64,000 nucleotides of DNA from an uncultured Phycisphaerales bacterium (GTDB lineage: Bacteria > Planctomycetota > Phycisphaerae > Phycisphaerales > SM1A02): assembly GCA_905480395.1 (NCBI GenBank), contig CAJQQE010000005.1, positions 45,097 to 109,096 of the forward strand. Reading direction: 5' to 3'. The notes below the pieces were generated by a model that was not told the origin of the DNA, ran no database searches, and saw only the letters and a program-made list of their open reading frames with translations. A program made the translations under genes and the position numbers. Below are positions 43,065 through 52,575 of the stretch, piece after piece; the stretch's first letter is position 1; every line of letters starts with the position of its first letter.

Positions 43065-44639
43065 GTGGCGGAATTCCGATTCAAGCTTGATGAGCGGACG
43101 GGAATCCGAGTTGGTCGGCCACCGGTCGGCGCTCGGATGCTTGGCCCCAGCGATGCCAGCATGCGGGCGGAGATTCGTTTCCAGCCCGAAGAGCATGGTG
43201 GGACATTTCATATCCGAACCAAGGAAGTGCCCGATGCGGCATTCCGAGTCCAGGCTGACGTCGGCCGGGCGGGGAATCTGGTTCTCCAGACCTGCCTGCT
43301 CCGTCCCCGAGAGAAGCCCTATGACCTCGCCCTCGAACTCGCTCGGCATCGGGTCAAGACTTATATCCACAAGTGCGAAGATTGGCTGATGTTCAACCCG
43401 GGCCTCGCGCCGGTGGCGGCAGAGCACTTCGAACGTGCTCGAAATGCATTCACCAATGCGCTCGTGGCACCGGATCTCAACGCCGAAGGACTGCTGGCGG
43501 CGACCGCCATCGATCTTGGTATGCAGGCGACCGATGAACTGGCGATGTCTCACGCCGACATCTTGCTCCATCGCCGGTACGGCCGGAAGACGGCGTCCTC
43601 GACCACGCTGGGCACCATCATCGACCCCCGGACCGATCCCAAGAAGATCGGGCCGACCCTTGCGGCATTCGATCTGATCACCGTTCCCATGAGATGGCGC
43701 GATATCGAGGCCAAGCGAGGAAAATATGACTTCTCAACCCTCGATCGGTGGATGAGCTGGGCGCAGGAAAATGGCACGCCGATCATCGCTGGCCCAATCG
43801 TCGATTTTTCGCCGGGCGCGCTCCCGGATTGGGCCGAGGTCTTCCGCTTCGACTACGCCTCGCTTCGAGATCCGCTCTATGACTACCTTGAGCAGGTGGT
43901 AGCTCGATACATCAAGCACGTTGGGATGTGGAAGATCAGCGCGGGCATGCACCTTTGCCGAGGTGGACCGCGGCCGATTGGCGAAGTCATCGACGCGACT
44001 CGAACCGCCGAGCTGTTGATCCGACGCCACAAAAAATCGGCGCGGCGGATGATCGAGGTGCACGACCTTTTCGGTGATACCACGGCACGAGTCAACGGAT
44101 CGATCGGTGCCTTCGAGTTTCTCGAACGCCTCGGCGCGGAAGGGCTCCGCTTTGACAGCATCGGCGCGAGACTGATCGTCGGTGGAACCGAGCCCGGCAC
44201 CCGGAGCCGGGATCTGATGACCCTGAGCGATACGCTCGATCGATTCTTCGGCGACGAACATCCACTCCTGCTTTCTGCGTGCGGTGCACCGTGCCGGAAT
44301 CTCGGCGTCGGCGCGGGGACGTGGGGTGAGGCGTGGACGCCGGAGCGACAGGCATCGTGGGCGGCGAAAATCATCCCACTGGCCCTCTCCAAGCCCTACG
44401 TCGAGGCGATCTGCTGGTCAGCCCACACCGACAACGCCACGCCGGACCCCGGCGGTGAATCCGGCTTCGGCATCGTCGAAGAAGATGGGACACCCCGGCC
44501 GGCGTATGAAAAACTGGTTTCGATGCGACGTCGCCTGCGACGTCCGCTCGGACCGTGGGTACCGCCCGGTGCGCATCCGCCAGTCCGATCGCCCGAAGAT
44601 CAAGAGCCGAAACAGCAGGTGGAAACCTCGGATGGGTGA
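43065..44639 (+). CDS. GH10-like (xylanase-fold) protein lacking both catalytic glutamates
   Basis: The 524-residue protein has a family-specific N-terminal domain of about 170 residues and then a GH10-like barrel: FDLITVPMRWRDIEAKRGKYDFSTLDRW, matching the GH10 TPENxMKW...YDF block, and RYIKHVGMWKISAGMHLC, where xylanases have WDVVNE. The nucleophile strand reads HPLLLSACGAP instead of xTELD. Both catalytic Glu positions are therefore changed, so it is probably a non-catalytic carbohydrate-recognising protein. There is no signal peptide. GTG 43065 is preferred over 42903 because GGAG lies 5 nt upstream and conservation starts there. Its stop overlaps the start of the HhH gene. Confidence 0.75.
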   Translation: MAEFRFKLDERTGIRVGRPPVGARMLGPSDASMRAEIRFQPEEHGGTFHIRTKEVPDAAFRVQADVGRAGNLVLQTCLLRPREKPYDLALELARHRVKTYIHKCEDWLMFNPGLAPVAAEHFERARNAFTNALVAPDLNAEGLLAATAIDLGMQATDELAMSHADILLHRRYGRKTASSTTLGTIIDPRTDPKKIGPTLAAFDLITVPMRWRDIEAKRGKYDFSTLDRWMSWAQENGTPIIAGPIVDFSPGALPDWAEVFRFDYASLRDPLYDYLEQVVARYIKHVGMWKISAGMHLCRGGPRPIGEVIDATRTAELLIRRHKKSARRMIEVHDLFGDTTARVNGSIGAFEFLERLGAEGLRFDSIGARLIVGGTEPGTRSRDLMTLSDTLDRFFGDEHPLLLSACGAPCRNLGVGAGTWGEAWTPERQASWAAKIIPLALSKPYVEAICWSAHTDNATPDPGGESGFGIVEEDGTPRPAYEKLVSMRRRLRRPLGPWVPPGAHPPVRSPEDQEPKQQVETSDG

Positions 44640-45054
44640 GTGCATCGCGCCTTCCTCGACCGACCCCATCCCAGCCATCCGATTCATGTCCATTGTGGGG
44701 CTGGGGATGCTGGCGATGGCAGTCTTTAAGTCGTATCAGACGCTCGATTGGGTTTGCGTCACGGCGGTATCACCTTGGACCTCGCACCGGATCGATCCAG
44801 CGTCTGCCTCCGCGGCGGAATGGACACTGGTGCCCGGAATCGGCCCTGCGATGAGCCGCCGCCTCGAATGGCATCGCGCTCGAGGCGGTTTTGAGTCTTC
44901 GACGGTCGCAAATGCGGACGGCGTGTTTCGACCTTGGGATCTCCAGGCGGTGTCGGGAATCGGTCCGATCGCGGCTCGTCGAGCGGCGCCCTATCTTCTG
45001 CACCCGGCGTTGTCGAAGTATTCCGGAGTGAGCTGGGGAACAAGAGATCCATGA
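44632..45054 (+). CDS. ComEA-like helix-hairpin-helix DNA-binding protein
   Basis: The 140-residue protein has one N-terminal membrane helix (FMSIVGLGMLAMAVF) and a C-terminal pair of helix-hairpin-helix motifs: LVPGIGPAMSRRLEWHRARGGF and LQAVSGIGPIAARRAAPYL. ComEA-type proteins bind double-stranded DNA at the membrane during uptake; other HhH proteins act in DNA repair. It starts inside the end of the GH10-like gene (ATGGGTGA overlap) and its stop overlaps the mfd start (ATGA), so the three genes are translationally coupled. Confidence 0.75.
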   Translation: MGECIAPSSTDPIPAIRFMSIVGLGMLAMAVFKSYQTLDWVCVTAVSPWTSHRIDPASASAAEWTLVPGIGPAMSRRLEWHRARGGFESSTVANADGVFRPWDLQAVSGIGPIAARRAAPYLLHPALSKYSGVSWGTRDP

Positions 45055-48000
45055 CCGCTGACGGAAAATCTGTGGCCACTTCGTCGTGGTGGCTCGATCG
45101 TCTTGCCGCGGTGCCTTCCGTTGTTTCGCTGACCGAACTCGTCGCGCTCGGTGGTGACGTCTCGGCGCGAGGTGCCTCGGGCAGCAGTACGATTCTCATC
45201 GCTGGATTGCTCGCTCGGACGGCGCCCGGCCCCGTTCTCTTGGTCGTGCCGCATCTCGATGATGCCGACGAGGCGGTCGATGAACTCACGGATCTCGGAA
45301 TCGAAGCGGCGTCCTTCCCGGCACTGGAAGTGATGCCGGGAGAGAGCAACCCATCACTTGACTTGGTCGCGGCACGACTCGGGCTCTTACGGCGAGCCAT
45401 TGACGGCGACCTTCCCGCGGTGATCGTGGCCCCGTTCCCCGGCCTCATGCAGGGCGTTCCGGTGGCGGTTGATCTGGGTGAGCGGCTGCGGGTGGTGCGG
45501 GAGGGTGGCACCCTCGACCTGACGGAATTCGCGGCGTGGTTGACCAACGCCGGATGGGCTCGGACCGATGCGGTGGAGACGCCGGGGGAATTCGCAGTTC
45601 GGGGTGGACTGATCGATCTGTTTCCGCTGGGTGGAGGAATGCCGGTTCGGCTTGACCTGTTCGGCGACGAGATCGAGCGCATTCACGAGATCGATCCAGG
45701 ATCCCAGGCCATTGATCGGCGGGTTTCTGAAGTCGAACTGATCGGTCGTACCGAAGGGCTTTTGGGAGCCGATACCGTGCCGTTTGTCGGTTTTTTACCG
45801 AAGACCACCACCGTGGTACTGGCGGAACTCGGGGAGATCATTGAGCAGGGGCGTGGGTATTGGGAGCGAGTGCGAGATTCCGGGGGTGTCGAGGGACCAC
45901 CCGCCACCATGAAAGCCCTGCGGGAGCACGCCCGCTGCCTGCTCGATGTCAACGAGTTCTCTGCCAGTAACGCCGCGGATCGAATGGTGGGTCTGGCCCC
46001 GTCGCCGCTTCCGCCGTTTCCCGAGGAGATCGCGGGCGCGGTCGATGAACTTCTTGAATTCGCGTCCGAGTTTGATGTGTCGCTCGCCTGTTCCACGACG
46101 GGAGAACATGAACGGGCCGTGGAAATTCTCGAACGTCGCCGTCAGGATGGGGCTTCGAATTCCGATCGAATTCGAGTCGAGCGGCGTCACGTTCATCGAG
46201 GATTCGCCTGGGCCTCCGAAACGGATGGGGAACGCGGTTTCGCGGTCGTACCGTTTCACGAGATGCTCAATCGCTGGGGCGTGCGGAGGCGGGGAAACCG
46301 GATCAAGACCGGTGCCGCTCGGCAGGACTTTCTCCGATTTGAGCCGGGCGATCTGGTGGTTCATCGCGACCACGGCATCGCGCGATTCGTCGGGCTCGGT
46401 TCACTTCCGAAGGACGGCGGCCCTGACCAAGAAGTCATCACGCTTGAGTTCGACGGGCGATCGCACTTGCACCTGCCGCTCAGTCGAATTGAGCTGGTTC
46501 AGAAGTACATCGGGGCGGGGAGTTCCACCGATCCGGGGCTTTCACTGCTCGGGGGAAAACGTTGGAAACGCCAGAAGGCGCAGGTCGAGGAGGCGGTCCG
46601 GGATCTTGCGGGCGAAATGCTCCGCATTCAAGCCGCCCGGTCCGCGACGCCCGGCATCCGCTTTCCCGCCGACACCATCTGGCAGCGTGAGTTTGAGGCG
46701 GCCTTCCCCTACGAAGAGACCGAAGATCAGGTGACCGCGATCGCGGCGGTGAAGCGGGACATGGCATCGAGCATGCCGATGGACCGATTGATCTGTGGTG
46801 ACGTTGGTTTTGGAAAGACCGAGATTGCGATTCGTGCGGCGTTCAAGGCCGTGGAATCTGGTCGGCAGGTCGCCGTCCTGGTCCCGACCACGGTACTCGC
46901 CGAACAACACGAACGGACCTTTCGAAGCCGGTTCAAGGCGTATCCGTTTCGGATCGAGTCAATCAGTCGCTTCAAGTCGGGTGCAGAGGAAAAGAAGATC
47001 CTTCTCGATTTGAAGGAAGGCCGCGTCGACATCGTGATCGGGACCCACCGCATTCTCTCCAAGGACGTGTGGTTCAAGGACCTCGGGTTGATTGTGATCG
47101 ACGAAGAGCAGCGATTCGGTGTCGAACACAAGCAGCGACTTCTGGCCGCCCGAACCGTGGCCGATGTGATGACCCTGAGCGCGACGCCGATCCCTCGCAC
47201 CCTGCACATGGCAATGCTGGGCCTGCGAGATATCTCGAGCCTCACCACGCCGCCGCTCGATCGACGGGCCATCATCACCGAAGTGATTCCGTGGAATGAG
47301 CGTCGCTTGGCGCAGGCGATTCGCCGGGAACTCGCCCGAGAAGGTCAGATTTTCTTCGTTCATAATCGGGTGCATGACATTGTGTCGTTCGCCGACGACG
47401 TGCAGAAACTGGCGCCGGATGCTCGGGTCATCATCGGCCATGGCCAGATGTCTGACGGCGAGCTGGAGAGAGTGATGCTCGCCTTCATCCGACGGGAGGC
47501 GGACATTCTGGTCAGCACGACGATCATCGAGAGCGGGATGGACATCCCGACCGCGAACACCATGTTCGTGCATGACGCGCATCGATTCGGGCTCGCACAA
47601 CTGCATCAACTTCGAGGTCGGGTTGGTCGGAGTCGTCATCGCGCCTACTGCTATCTCCTTCTCCCCGAAGAACGTCGGATGACCGAGGATGCGCTGCGGC
47701 GTTTGAAGGCCATCGAGGATTACTCGATGCTCGGGGCAGGGTTCCGGATTGCGATGCGGGATCTGGAGATTCGCGGGGCGGGGAACCTGCTTGGCTCCGA
47801 ACAGAGCGGGCACATCGCGTCGGTCGGCTACGACATGTACTGCCGATTGCTCGAGGAGGCGGTTCGCGATATCAAACGGGATCATCGTGTGGTGGCGGGT
47901 GACACCACGATCGAGATCGGTCTCGAAGGGTCCATTCCAAAGGGATATATTCCAAACGACCAACGTCGGATGGATGCGTATCGTCGTATCGGCGAATCCG

Positions 48001-48422
48001 AACGGCTCGACGCGCTCGACGGCGTGGTGCGCGAAATCGAAGGGGCCTACGGGGAGATGCCGAGTGCGACCCGACGGCTCATTGAACTCGCCGAAATCCG
48101 GCTGGCGGCGGCGCTGCTGGGTGTGGTGACGCTCTTTGTGAAGGATCGGGACGTGATCTTCCGGACGACGGCACCGGGAAACCTGCAAGAAGCGCTCGAC
48201 GGCGTCCAAGGCACGGTGCGGATGATCGCCCCGGATGGTGCGGGGGGGACGATCGAAGCGACCGAGGGTACCGAGGTCGAAGTTTACTTCCGGCCTCCAG
48301 AATCGTTCCTCGAACCGGGAAGTCTCGCCACGATTCTCCGGCGGCGACTCCGGCCTCGGGCGGAAAAAATTGTCGCGTCGATTGACTCCACCTCCGCGGC
48401 GCCTGAGGGCGGTGTCGATTGA
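45051..48422 (+). CDS. mfd: Transcription-repair coupling factor
   Basis: Mfd displaces RNA polymerase stalled at DNA lesions and recruits UvrA for nucleotide-excision repair. The 1123-residue protein has the UvrB-like N-terminal part (GASGSSTILIAGLLAR, VIVAPFPGLMQGVP), and the RNA-polymerase interaction domain (FEPGDLVVHRDHGIARFVGLG). The RecG-like helicase follows, with Walker A GDVGFGKTEIAIRAAFK near residue 581, the DEEQRFG box, and GTHRILSKDVWF. The C-terminal D7-type region follows. Its length is normal. It is translationally coupled to the HhH gene upstream, which supports a DNA-maintenance context. Confidence 0.96.
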   Translation: MTADGKSVATSSWWLDRLAAVPSVVSLTELVALGGDVSARGASGSSTILIAGLLARTAPGPVLLVVPHLDDADEAVDELTDLGIEAASFPALEVMPGESNPSLDLVAARLGLLRRAIDGDLPAVIVAPFPGLMQGVPVAVDLGERLRVVREGGTLDLTEFAAWLTNAGWARTDAVETPGEFAVRGGLIDLFPLGGGMPVRLDLFGDEIERIHEIDPGSQAIDRRVSEVELIGRTEGLLGADTVPFVGFLPKTTTVVLAELGEIIEQGRGYWERVRDSGGVEGPPATMKALREHARCLLDVNEFSASNAADRMVGLAPSPLPPFPEEIAGAVDELLEFASEFDVSLACSTTGEHERAVEILERRRQDGASNSDRIRVERRHVHRGFAWASETDGERGFAVVPFHEMLNRWGVRRRGNRIKTGAARQDFLRFEPGDLVVHRDHGIARFVGLGSLPKDGGPDQEVITLEFDGRSHLHLPLSRIELVQKYIGAGSSTDPGLSLLGGKRWKRQKAQVEEAVRDLAGEMLRIQAARSATPGIRFPADTIWQREFEAAFPYEETEDQVTAIAAVKRDMASSMPMDRLICGDVGFGKTEIAIRAAFKAVESGRQVAVLVPTTVLAEQHERTFRSRFKAYPFRIESISRFKSGAEEKKILLDLKEGRVDIVIGTHRILSKDVWFKDLGLIVIDEEQRFGVEHKQRLLAARTVADVMTLSATPIPRTLHMAMLGLRDISSLTTPPLDRRAIITEVIPWNERRLAQAIRRELAREGQIFFVHNRVHDIVSFADDVQKLAPDARVIIGHGQMSDGELERVMLAFIRREADILVSTTIIESGMDIPTANTMFVHDAHRFGLAQLHQLRGRVGRSRHRAYCYLLLPEERRMTEDALRRLKAIEDYSMLGAGFRIAMRDLEIRGAGNLLGSEQSGHIASVGYDMYCRLLEEAVRDIKRDHRVVAGDTTIEIGLEGSIPKGYIPNDQRRMDAYRRIGESERLDALDGVVREIEGAYGEMPSATRRLIELAEIRLAAALLGVVTLFVKDRDVIFRTTAPGNLQEALDGVQGTVRMIAPDGAGGTIEATEGTEVEVYFRPPESFLEPGSLATILRRRLRPRAEKIVASIDSTSAAPEGGVD

Positions 48423-48576
48423 GGGTGGGTGGACGTTTCGCGGGCCTTTGTTCCTGTTGGGACCACCGGTGATAGGATTTTAGACACACGAAACCAAAGG
48501 ATGAATCGAGCAGGGATCTTTCGTTCATTCAAACCTCGTTCTTCAAACATTGAACGACCAAGAAAGATTTTGAGAT

Positions 48577-50187
48577 ATGACGCATCATCAATCCGCATCT
48601 CACCGCAACGACCGAGTTCCGGCTGATCTGAGCCGACGTGCCGTCCTTGCCGGGGCAATGTCGATGGGTATGCTGCCGGCCGCGATCGCTGCCACCGCGC
48701 GGCGGCCCCGGCGGGTCGCTGGCGATGATGACGTCGTGGACGTGCTCATCGTGGGAGCAGGTGTTTCCGGCTGCTACGCGGCATGCCGACTGTCTCAGAA
48801 GTCGCCAGGGAGTCGGATCGAACTTCATGAACGCAGTGATCGAATCGGAGGTCGGCTCTGGTCGATCAAGCCCGAAGGAATGACCCGGCAGGTCGCCGAA
48901 CTCGGGGGCATGCGGATCGCGAACAACCAGACGCCGCTCCTGAACCTCGTGTCAGAGCTCGGACTCACCGTCGATCCGTATCCCGCGACCACCCCGCAGG
49001 ATCTCTACTTCCTGCGGGGAATCCGGACCCGGGCCTCGAAGCTCGTCGCGTCACCGGAATTCGGGTACCGAGTTCGCGAGGACCTGCGCGGAAAAACGCT
49101 CCACGAGCTTTTTCGATTCGTCGTGAAGACGGCGACGGGTCAGGAGACCTGGACCCGGGACGAGATGCGCGACGCGGTGGCCAGTGTCAAGTATCGGGGT
49201 CGTCTGCTGCACGACTTACCCTACGAGTGGCTCTTCAACGATATTCTGGGCCACGAGGGAGCGGCCATGCTCCTCGCCGGGATGGGCTACGGACGTCCGA
49301 ACACCAACGCCGCGGTTTTTATGAAGGAAGCCATGCTCGATCTCTTTGTGCATGGCTACAGCCATGTTCGAGGTGGATACCAGCAGGTCCCGTTGAAGCT
49401 GGCGGATCGTGCCCGTCAACAAGGTGTGGATATTCACTTCGGTCACGAGATGATCGACCTTCGATTTGAAGGCGATCTGACGGTCGTTACCTTCCGCACT
49501 TCCGACGGTGAGACATTGATTCGAAAGGCCAAGAAAGTCGTCACCACGCTCCCGATGTCGGCCTATCAATATCTCCCCGACGACTGCCCGCTTCGTGGTT
49601 CCAATGGCCTCACGGCGATGGAATCCGAAATGCTTCCGGTTCCCGCCACGAAGATCTATGTGAACTTCCCGAACCAGTGGTGGAACGGGCTGGGAATCAA
49701 ATCGGGTCGGTCGATCACGGATATTCCGATCCGGCAGGTGTTCTATCTCGACGATCCGAGCGGCCGTGGCCTGTCGCTGAGCCCGTACGCCGCCGGCACT
49801 TGTGATTCGGGCTTCTGGAGCCCACTCCTCCCAACGACGGGGCATCAGGCCGACGGCGATTGCTTGGCCGCGGTCACCATTCGGAAGCAGCTCGCAGAGA
49901 TGCACGGGATCGACATCCCGAAGCCTTCGGAGATTTTCTTTCGAAGCTTCCAGGGTGGCAAGGTCGGACACGGCTGGAACATGTGGCGGCCGGGCGTCGA
50001 GCCCTGGAAGGTCGCCCCCGCGGCGCGACAACCGATCCCCGGTCGAGAGGTGTACTGCGTCGGAGAGGCCACCAGCACGATTCAGGGGTGGGTGATGGAG
50101 ACGATCGAGACGACGGAGTTGGTACTTCGAACCCACTTCGATCTTGAGCGGCCGACATGGTGGCCATCTTCGTACGGGGTTGACTAA
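48577..50187 (+). CDS. Exported flavin-containing amine oxidase
   Basis: The 536-residue protein has a twin-arginine signal (SRRAVLAGAMSMGML), so it is probably exported folded via Tat. The FAD-binding start is VDVLIVGAGVSGCYAACRL, followed by HERSDRIGGRLWS and the C-terminal EVYCVGEATSTIQGWVMETIETTELVL, as in monoamine oxidase and L-amino-acid oxidase families. These oxidise amines with oxygen, releasing ammonia and peroxide. The substrate is not predictable. Its start lies 154 nt after mfd. Confidence 0.85.
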   Translation: MTHHQSASHRNDRVPADLSRRAVLAGAMSMGMLPAAIAATARRPRRVAGDDDVVDVLIVGAGVSGCYAACRLSQKSPGSRIELHERSDRIGGRLWSIKPEGMTRQVAELGGMRIANNQTPLLNLVSELGLTVDPYPATTPQDLYFLRGIRTRASKLVASPEFGYRVREDLRGKTLHELFRFVVKTATGQETWTRDEMRDAVASVKYRGRLLHDLPYEWLFNDILGHEGAAMLLAGMGYGRPNTNAAVFMKEAMLDLFVHGYSHVRGGYQQVPLKLADRARQQGVDIHFGHEMIDLRFEGDLTVVTFRTSDGETLIRKAKKVVTTLPMSAYQYLPDDCPLRGSNGLTAMESEMLPVPATKIYVNFPNQWWNGLGIKSGRSITDIPIRQVFYLDDPSGRGLSLSPYAAGTCDSGFWSPLLPTTGHQADGDCLAAVTIRKQLAEMHGIDIPKPSEIFFRSFQGGKVGHGWNMWRPGVEPWKVAPAARQPIPGREVYCVGEATSTIQGWVMETIETTELVLRTHFDLERPTWWPSSYGVD

Positions 50188-50453
50188 GGCGACTCGTCGC
50201 GGCAATCCGGTGGTGAATTCGGCGTCAGTGGCGACTCCCATCGAATCTCGACGATCGACCGGTCACCGCAGCGGGGGCAGCAGATGCGGCGTCGCGGACG
50301 ACCGGCCGCCTTCCACCGAACGCCGCCGAGGTCCCAGACGGAGGACCGTTCGTGGCAAGTGGGGCAGTCAAAGATCCACCGCCGCGAATCAAACTCGATC
50401 GACTCCACGAGTCGCCGGGGCAGTCGGCCCAAGATCATGGATCGGAGTCCCAT
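50184..50453 (-). CDS. Small zinc-ribbon protein
   Basis: The 89-residue protein contains two Cys pairs, FDCPTCHERS and RRICCPRCGDRSIVEIRW, spaced as a zinc ribbon of the type found in nucleic-acid-binding proteins and membrane-protein adaptors. The rest is basic and polar. It overlaps the 3' end of the amine oxidase gene by 4 nt, tail to tail. No named family was recognised. Confidence 0.6.
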   Translation of the reverse strand: MGLRSMILGRLPRRLVESIEFDSRRWIFDCPTCHERSSVWDLGGVRWKAAGRPRRRICCPRCGDRSIVEIRWESPLTPNSPPDCRDESP

Positions 50454-50488
50454 GCGGACAGATTACCGATCAATTGCTCAACGCTGCT

Positions 50489-50749
50489 TCAAAACGATGC
50501 CGTTTTAAAGCCCGTTTCGACTTCAGCCTCGAAGTCATTGGTGTTCACGCTTTTGAAAGACGTTTTTGTTCGGTCCCACCAAGTTCGGAACCGAACGGTG
50601 ACTCTATATCCGGGCTCCATTTTCGCGGAGAGAAGGCTTGGGTCGCCGCGCTCGTCCCGCTCATCGCCACCGAGGTGACGTGCCAACTGTTTGACGTCGC
50701 CGCCGTGGTGCGAAAACATGGACGACGATGCGAAACCATGCGAAACCAT
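50489..50749 (-). CDS. Possible small hypothetical protein
   Basis: An 86-codon frame (MVSHGFASSSMFSHHGGDVK...) ends with a polar segment LSAKMEPGYRVTVRFRTWWDRTKTSFKSVNTNDFEAEVETGF that reads like a folded domain. The start lies inside a 10-bp repeat array (50728-50767), so ATG 50719 is an alternative. No motif or family was recognised. It fills the gap between the zinc-ribbon and glycosyltransferase genes on the same strand. Confidence 0.4.
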   Translation of the reverse strand: MVSHGFASSSMFSHHGGDVKQLARHLGGDERDERGDPSLLSAKMEPGYRVTVRFRTWWDRTKTSFKSVNTNDFEAEVETGFKTASF

Positions 50750-50767
50750 GCGGAATCATGCGGAACC
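50728..50767. repeat. 10-bp direct repeat array (4 units)
   Basis: Four consecutive 10-nt units follow the consensus atgcg(a/g)aa(c/t)c; a partial unit and a diverged copy flank them. The period is not a multiple of 3, so copy-number change would shift a frame. Confidence 0.75.
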
Positions 50768-51018
50768 ATGACCAAAAGCAGATCTCAGCAGGCGACGGGG
50801 GGTTGGTCAGGATGGCAACAGAGGTGTTTCCGGCGGTTCGGAAAATCTTCGTCTGTCGCCCGGCCTGACCACAGAATCGCCCAGGAAGATTCGTGATCAT
50901 CCGCGGGCGGATGTGACCATGGCGGTGGCCCACCCAAGACCCAAGGATGCAGGAGGATTGGCCTTGATGATGCCACGCTGTCGGCCACAGTCGCATGGCG
51001 TGGGTCCAACTCAAAACG

Positions 51019-52167
51019 TCAGATGCCGGCGAGCGATCTTGCGGCGTGAGCGAAAGCCTCCGGGGCGTTTCGGTCTCGCCAGTCCTGCAGGCTCTTTTGC
51101 CAGTTTGCCACCACGTCGTCAGAGGCTTCGATGGAACGATCCATCGTCTCTGCCAATGAAGCAGCATCCTCGTTGGCGTGCACGAGGCCCAGATTGGCTC
51201 GAACCACGCGACGGCCCAGAAGATGGAAGTCACTGGCCACGACTGGTCGGGCGTGTAAGGCCGCGTGTCCCAGCACCCCGCTCGACCCGTAGTGTGATCG
51301 GTAAGGCAGGACGACCCGATCCGCGGCGACATAGGCGGCGGCCATCTCTGCGTCGTCGAGGAAGCGATCGTGCACGACGGCTCGCCCGTCCCGAACCAAT
51401 CGGTCGAGGTCTTGCTTGAGTTCTGGAGATCCGGCGTGCTGATCGCCCGCCACCAGCAGGAATCGATCCGGATGGCCGGACCGCGACATCGCATCGACGA
51501 GGAGTTCGAGGCCTTTGCGTCGATGAGGGACGCCGAAGAATAGAAACGCGGTCCGCCCGTCCGGCACTTTGAAGGCGCGTCTTGCGGTCGACCGGTCGAC
51601 GGGCGGGGATGGCGTCCAAAAGTCGGGCATCCAGGTGATCGGTGGATGGCCTGGGGTCGACGCAACGGTCGCGGCCAGATCCTCATCGAGGATGCCAAGC
51701 CGAGCGAATGCTCCGGACGCGGCGAGTCGCGCGTAGCCCTTGCGTTTCCACGCGTTCTGAAAGCCTCGTTGGTTGAGATCGAGTGGACGTGGTCGGATGT
51801 AGATTCCGCGCAGTTGCCCGTGCAGGGATGCTGGCAGGCGACCGCCGAGGGCTGCCTTCCGAAACAAGCTGGCCGCGAATTCATCGAGATTGGCAACGAG
51901 GATTCGATCCGGGCGGTGCCGTTGCGCCGCGGCGTCGAGCGAGGCCAGCGCAGCGCCGCCGTCAAAACGCCCCTCGGGGCAGGCGGGATGCAGTTGGAGA
52001 CGATTGACCAAGCCGGGATCGGAGAATTCCAATCGGTCGAGCTGCCGTGGATCGGAGCCATGGGCAAGAATGACCTCAGCGTCAGCGTCCAACAACGAGC
52101 GGGCTAAGAGGCTTGCCCATGGAACATGGTGGCCCTCAAAACGTGGCTCGAAGAGCAAGATCTTCAT
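51019..52167 (-). CDS. Glycosyltransferase, GT4/GT-B type
   Basis: The 382-residue protein begins MKILLFEPRFEGHHVPWASLLARSLL, a typical GT-B N-terminal strand-turn-helix (EPRFEGHH is a frequent donor-domain start). The C-terminal domain has FLFFGVPHRRKGLELLVDAM and VVLPYRSHYGSSGVLGHAALHARPVVAS, the nucleotide-sugar binding region. The start at ATG 52167 follows conservation; the frame is open to 52374. Donor and acceptor unknown. It is downstream of tRNA-Ser on the same strand. Confidence 0.8.
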   Translation of the reverse strand: MKILLFEPRFEGHHVPWASLLARSLLDADAEVILAHGSDPRQLDRLEFSDPGLVNRLQLHPACPEGRFDGGAALASLDAAAQRHRPDRILVANLDEFAASLFRKAALGGRLPASLHGQLRGIYIRPRPLDLNQRGFQNAWKRKGYARLAASGAFARLGILDEDLAATVASTPGHPPITWMPDFWTPSPPVDRSTARRAFKVPDGRTAFLFFGVPHRRKGLELLVDAMSRSGHPDRFLLVAGDQHAGSPELKQDLDRLVRDGRAVVHDRFLDDAEMAAAYVAADRVVLPYRSHYGSSGVLGHAALHARPVVASDFHLLGRRVVRANLGLVHANEDAASLAETMDRSIEASDDVVANWQKSLQDWRDRNAPEAFAHAARSLAGI

Positions 52168-52451
52168 GGCCTCGAAGCCTCGCGTGGATTGATCATGAAG
52201 GTGCTGGCGAGCGTGTCGCGGGCTGCGAGTTCGTTGGAGGCAGAGAAACGGATGCCGAGGTGAAGTTGAGGTTGGTCGCCGCAGATCATGATCATCAACG
52301 GAACTCCGTTCTGATCTGGAGTGAGGAGATCTTCTTGGCATCGCCGTCGACCGGTGAGAACCGATCTTCAACAACCGCGAGATCTCGATCCGGACCTTCC
52401 ATCGAAGGAGCGGGATGCCGTCCCGGTTCCTTCGCGAGCTCCAAGATGAAA

Positions 52452-52540
52452 CGGACAGGGCGGGATTCGAACCCGCGGTACCGCTGACGCGGTACGTCGG
52501 TTTAGCAAACCGGTGCCTTCAGCCGCTCGGCCACCTGTCC
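52452..52540 (-). tRNA. tRNA-Ser (GCT anticodon)
   Basis: Reading the minus strand, an 89-nt class II tRNA folds with acceptor GGACAGG/CCTGTCC, a D-arm containing GGCCGAGCGGCTGAAGGC, an anticodon stem CCGGTTTGCTAAACCGG-like with GCT in the loop, a long variable arm, and T-arm GGGTTCGAATCCC. The long variable arm and GCT anticodon identify serine (AGC/AGU codons). CCA is not encoded. Confidence 0.95.
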
Positions 52541-52575
52541 AGAGGGAGGGATCATAGCAGGAGCGGCCGCGGGGT

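Noticed and set aside
50661..52067. 468-codon minus-strand frame overlapping the glycosyltransferase.
   Set aside because: Same strand, different frame; the GT4 frame has the conserved motifs.
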